In this document: piece by piece, positions 61,494 to 64,000 of the stretch
Numbering within the stretch: the stretch's first letter is position 1
How the letters are laid out: each line of letters starts with the position of its first letter
NCBI RefSeq assembly: GCF_014803725.1
Contig: NZ_JAAVBE010000021.1
Span: forward strand, 35,466-99,465
DNA length: 64,000 nt
Reading direction: 5' to 3'
From: Desulfovibrio sp.
GTDB lineage: Bacteria > Desulfobacterota > Desulfovibrionia > Desulfovibrionales > Desulfovibrionaceae
Made by a program: the position numbers and the translations under genes
Notes under the pieces: model-generated
Databases searched by the model: none
What the model was told of the DNA's origin: nothing
What the model saw: only the letters and a program-made list of their open reading frames with translations

Positions 61494-64000
61494 ATGGCCA
61501 AGACTGCCAAAGCCACGCATTCCAAGTCCAAAACCAGTTCCAACGAAACGGTTGAAAAAAAGCTCGTCCTCACCGGCGCCGACATCGTTGGGCTCGGCCC
61601 GGATGCTGAACTCCTTGTTGGCGGCAAAAACTACAATACGGCCCTCATCAGCCAGATCGAGGGCATCCAGGCGCCGCATTTCCGCGCCATCTCGTCCTTG
61701 GCCTTCCATCGCCTGCTCGACGAGACCAAGGTGAACGGCCGCATCGTCCGCGCCGTGGTGGACAAGGAATACGGCCGCATCGACTGGATGGACCCGGAGA
61801 TCAATGGCGACCCCGATTTTCTGCAGAAATTCGTGCGTCAGCTCGGCAAACAGGCCCATGACGCGGCCAAGGCCTCCGGCGAGGAGGCGCACACCAAGCT
61901 GCGCACCTTCATCAACAATATCGTCGAGGGATTCGCAACCTCGCCTGAAGGCATCGACCAGCTCCGCAAGCGCTCCGTGCTCGTGCAGGCGGCCATCCTT
62001 TCCGTGGATCTGCCGCAGGAGGTCGACGAGGCCGTGCGCGGCGCCTACAAGGCCATCTGTGAGGAAAACGGCGACGACATGACGCCGGTCGCCGTGCGCT
62101 CCTCCGCCGCCGGCGAGGACTCGCGCAAGAAAGCCTTTGCCGGCCTTCAGGACACCTATCTCAACATGGTGGGCCCGGACCATGTGGTTGAGGCCTACCA
62201 CTGGGACTGCGCCTCGGCCTATAATCTCCGCTCCATGACCTACCGCCGCGAGGCCATCCTGGACGCTCTCGCCAAGGCCGAGGAAACGGGCGACGATTCC
62301 ATCGCCGAGACGGCCAAGAAAGAGTGGGCCATCGAAAACACGTCCCTCTCCGTCTGCATGATGCAGATGATCAACCCGGTCATCTCCGGCACGGCCTTCT
62401 CCGCGGATACGGCCACCGGCTGCCGCGGCACCAACCGCAAGGACCTCGTCAGCATCGACGCGAGCTACGGCCTCGGCGAGGCGGTCGTAGGCGGCAAGGT
62501 GACGCCCGACAAGCTCTATGTCTTCCAGCGGGACGACGGCAGCGAGGTGGTCATCCGCCAGATGGGCTGCAAGGACATGAAGATCGTCTATGACGAGAAG
62601 GGCGGCACCCGCGAGGTGCCCGTGCCGGAGCTGGAGGCCCTGCGCTGGGCGCTGTCGCTGAGCCAGGCCGAGCGCGTGGCCAAGGGCGTGCGCGCCGTGA
62701 GCCGCGCCTACGGCGGCATGATCATGGACACGGAATTCTGCATCGACGCCAACGACAAGCTCTGGTTCGTGCAGGCGCGCCCCGAGACCCGCTGGAACGA
62801 GGAGCTTGAGCTGCACCCCACCACCATCTTCATGCGCCGCATGGAGGTCGACCCCAAGGCCGCGGCGCAGGCCGAGATCCTGGTGGAGGGCAACGGCGCC
62901 TCCCGCGGCGCCGGCCAGGGCACGGTGCGCTTTTTGCGTTCCGCCCTTGAGCTCAACAAGGTCAACAAGGGCGACGTGCTCGCCGCCGAGCGCACCGACC
63001 CCGACATGGTGCCTGGCATGCGCGTGGCCTCGGCCATCATGGCCGACGTGGGCGGCGACACGAGCCACGCGGCCATCACCTCCCGCGAGCTTGGCATAGC
63101 GGCTGTCATCGGCATCCAGCGGGTGGAGGTGCTCCGCGCGCTGGACGGCTCGGAAGTGACCGTGGACGGCACGCGCGGCCGCGTCTACCGCGGGCTTCTG
63201 CCCCTGCACCAGGTGGGCGGCGAGATGGACATCGCGCTTCTGCCCGTCACCAAGACCAAGGTGGGCCTTGTGCTCGCCGACGTGGGGCAGGCGCTCTTCC
63301 TCTCGCGGCTGCGCGACTATCCGCAATTCGAGGTCGGCCTTTTGCGCGCCGAATTCATGCTGGGCAATATCGGCATCCACCCGCAGGCGCTGGAGGCCTT
63401 TGACAACGGCGAGCTCGACGTGGTGGTCACCGCCAAGCTCAAGGAGCTGGAAAACCGCCTCTCCAAGATCCTGCGCGAGCAGATGGCCGCCGGGCTCATC
63501 GTCTTCAATTTCAACCTCCGCGAATATGTGGGCGAGATCACGGGCCTTTCCGCCCAGCTCAACGCCCTTGCCGAGACGGACAAGAACCTCACCCCGGACG
63601 AGATCCTGCTCCAGCACCGCAAGATGCGCGAGCTCGACCACAAGCTCGACCAGCATATGGAAATGGCCTCGCGCCGCATCGAGGTGCTCAAGACTTCGGC
63701 CAACCTGGCCGACCATGTGCGCATCATCATGGGTTATGACGACGAGCTGGCCCTGCTTTCGCCCTCCGACCCGGAGGCGCCCAAGCGCGCCGCCGAGATC
63801 GAGGCCAGCGTGGAGGCGCATATCGAGCGCGTCAAGGAGCTCCCGAGCGTCGTCCGCGTGCTTGAGAATATCCGCCACCTGCGCGAGGAGGTGAGCCTCC
63901 GCTCCGGCCTCAAGAAGGAGATGGACGACATCCGCAACCTGCCCGAAAAGATCCGCGCCATCATCAAGTCGCGCGGCTTCCGCACTGGCAAGGAGCACTA
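61494..64000 (+). CDS. Phosphoenolpyruvate synthase-like protein, open at window end
   Basis: Reads from ATG 61494 for 835 codons to the edge without a stop. The N-terminal ~50 residues are Lys/Ser/Thr-rich (MAKTAKATHSKSKTSSNETV), then the PPDK_N ATP-grasp domain (LVGGKNYNTALISQIEGIQA; VAVRSSAAGEDSRKKAFAGL; VSIDASYGLGEAVVGGKVTP). The phosphohistidine domain has MADVGGDTSHAAITSRELGI with the TSH His. The expected PEP-binding barrel begins LLRAEFMLGNIGIHPQAL but soon passes into a long charged helical stretch (about 645-830) unlike E. coli PpsA. The reaction would be pyruvate + ATP to PEP. With pyc it supports gluconeogenesis. Confidence 0.85.
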   Translation, partial: MAKTAKATHSKSKTSSNETVEKKLVLTGADIVGLGPDAELLVGGKNYNTALISQIEGIQAPHFRAISSLAFHRLLDETKVNGRIVRAVVDKEYGRIDWMDPEINGDPDFLQKFVRQLGKQAHDAAKASGEEAHTKLRTFINNIVEGFATSPEGIDQLRKRSVLVQAAILSVDLPQEVDEAVRGAYKAICEENGDDMTPVAVRSSAAGEDSRKKAFAGLQDTYLNMVGPDHVVEAYHWDCASAYNLRSMTYRREAILDALAKAEETGDDSIAETAKKEWAIENTSLSVCMMQMINPVISGTAFSADTATGCRGTNRKDLVSIDASYGLGEAVVGGKVTPDKLYVFQRDDGSEVVIRQMGCKDMKIVYDEKGGTREVPVPELEALRWALSLSQAERVAKGVRAVSRAYGGMIMDTEFCIDANDKLWFVQARPETRWNEELELHPTTIFMRRMEVDPKAAAQAEILVEGNGASRGAGQGTVRFLRSALELNKVNKGDVLAAERTDPDMVPGMRVASAIMADVGGDTSHAAITSRELGIAAVIGIQRVEVLRALDGSEVTVDGTRGRVYRGLLPLHQVGGEMDIALLPVTKTKVGLVLADVGQALFLSRLRDYPQFEVGLLRAEFMLGNIGIHPQALEAFDNGELDVVVTAKLKELENRLSKILREQMAAGLIVFNFNLREYVGEITGLSAQLNALAETDKNLTPDEILLQHRKMRELDHKLDQHMEMASRRIEVLKTSANLADHVRIIMGYDDELALLSPSDPEAPKRAAEIEASVEAHIERVKELPSVVRVLENIRHLREEVSLRSGLKKEMDDIRNLPEKIRAIIKSRGFRTGKEH

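Noticed and set aside
57588-63998. 2136-aa minus-strand ORF
   Set aside because: Antisense to pyc and the PEP synthase gene, both of which have clear motifs. Its composition (His/Ala/Glu/Val-rich) is the usual shadow of a GC-rich gene.

Overview
The window is GC-rich, densely packed bacterial chromosome. Gene content fits a Gram-negative sulfate reducer of the Desulfovibrionaceae: outer-membrane barrels, TRAP-TAXI transport, a Fur-boxed feoB with a DUF2325 partner, heptose/rhamnose precursor genes, and pyruvate carboxylase beside PEP synthase. The taxonomic call is inference from gene content and style; no rRNA or tRNA gene was seen. No CRISPR array, prophage or intact mobile element was seen.

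Layout. (1) 1-7.3 kb, minus strand: a macromolecular-synthesis cluster hup / rpsU - yqeY - mutS2 - dnaG - rpoD, with rpoD cut by the window start. (2) 7.5-14.5 kb, plus strand: cinA, an HlyD-type adaptor, a DUF2325 gene and feoB, each behind its own Fur-box-like palindrome, then three overlapping genes (secreted SNase-like nuclease, unknown acidic protein, DEDDh exonuclease). (3) 14.5-22 kb: rfbB-rfbA-rfbC (dTDP-sugar synthesis, no rfbD here) facing a minus-strand group of unknown membrane protein, beta-hydroxyacid dehydrogenase, GH13 branching enzyme and an overlapping unknown gene. (4) 22.2-26 kb: a TRAP-TAXI operon (binding protein, DUF1850, fused permease). (5) 26.2-32 kb: an S24-type repressor, a DUF2156 protein, a MATE exporter, lysA and galU. 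(6) 32-38.7 kb: priA, a FadL-type porin, a small outer-membrane barrel with a perfect operator-like palindrome over its -35, an AT-rich island and a divergent dnaA-like gene. (7) 38.7-42.4 kb: an accessory-looking patch with a dead IS200-type element, DJ-1/PfpI protein, frameshifted SRPBCC protein, divergent TetR regulator and an orphan umuD. (8) 42.5-49.1 kb, minus strand: gmhA - fmdB - hemC - Lon-like protease - tetR - a 44-residue membrane protein missed by the ORF track - sodium:solute symporter. (9) 49.2-64 kb: nadK-gatB, a five-repeat unknown protein, then phoH - pgpH-like HD phosphodiesterase - ybeY - birA - pyruvate carboxylase, tandem terminators, and PEP synthase running off the window end.

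How they work together. BirA would biotinylate the adjacent pyruvate carboxylase, and pyruvate carboxylase with PEP synthase gives the pyruvate-to-oxaloacetate and pyruvate-to-PEP steps for growth on lactate or pyruvate. GalU, RfbABC and GmhA feed surface polysaccharide synthesis. The best candidates for something not yet described are the divergent DnaA paralogue with altered DNA-recognition and arginine-finger positions, the five-repeat protein at 51.6-52.8 kb, the pyruvate carboxylase with an extra C-terminal zinc ribbon, and the nuclease triplet at 13-14.5 kb. Most long ORFs in the supplied track (for example 2136 aa antisense to pyc/pps) are high-GC shadows.
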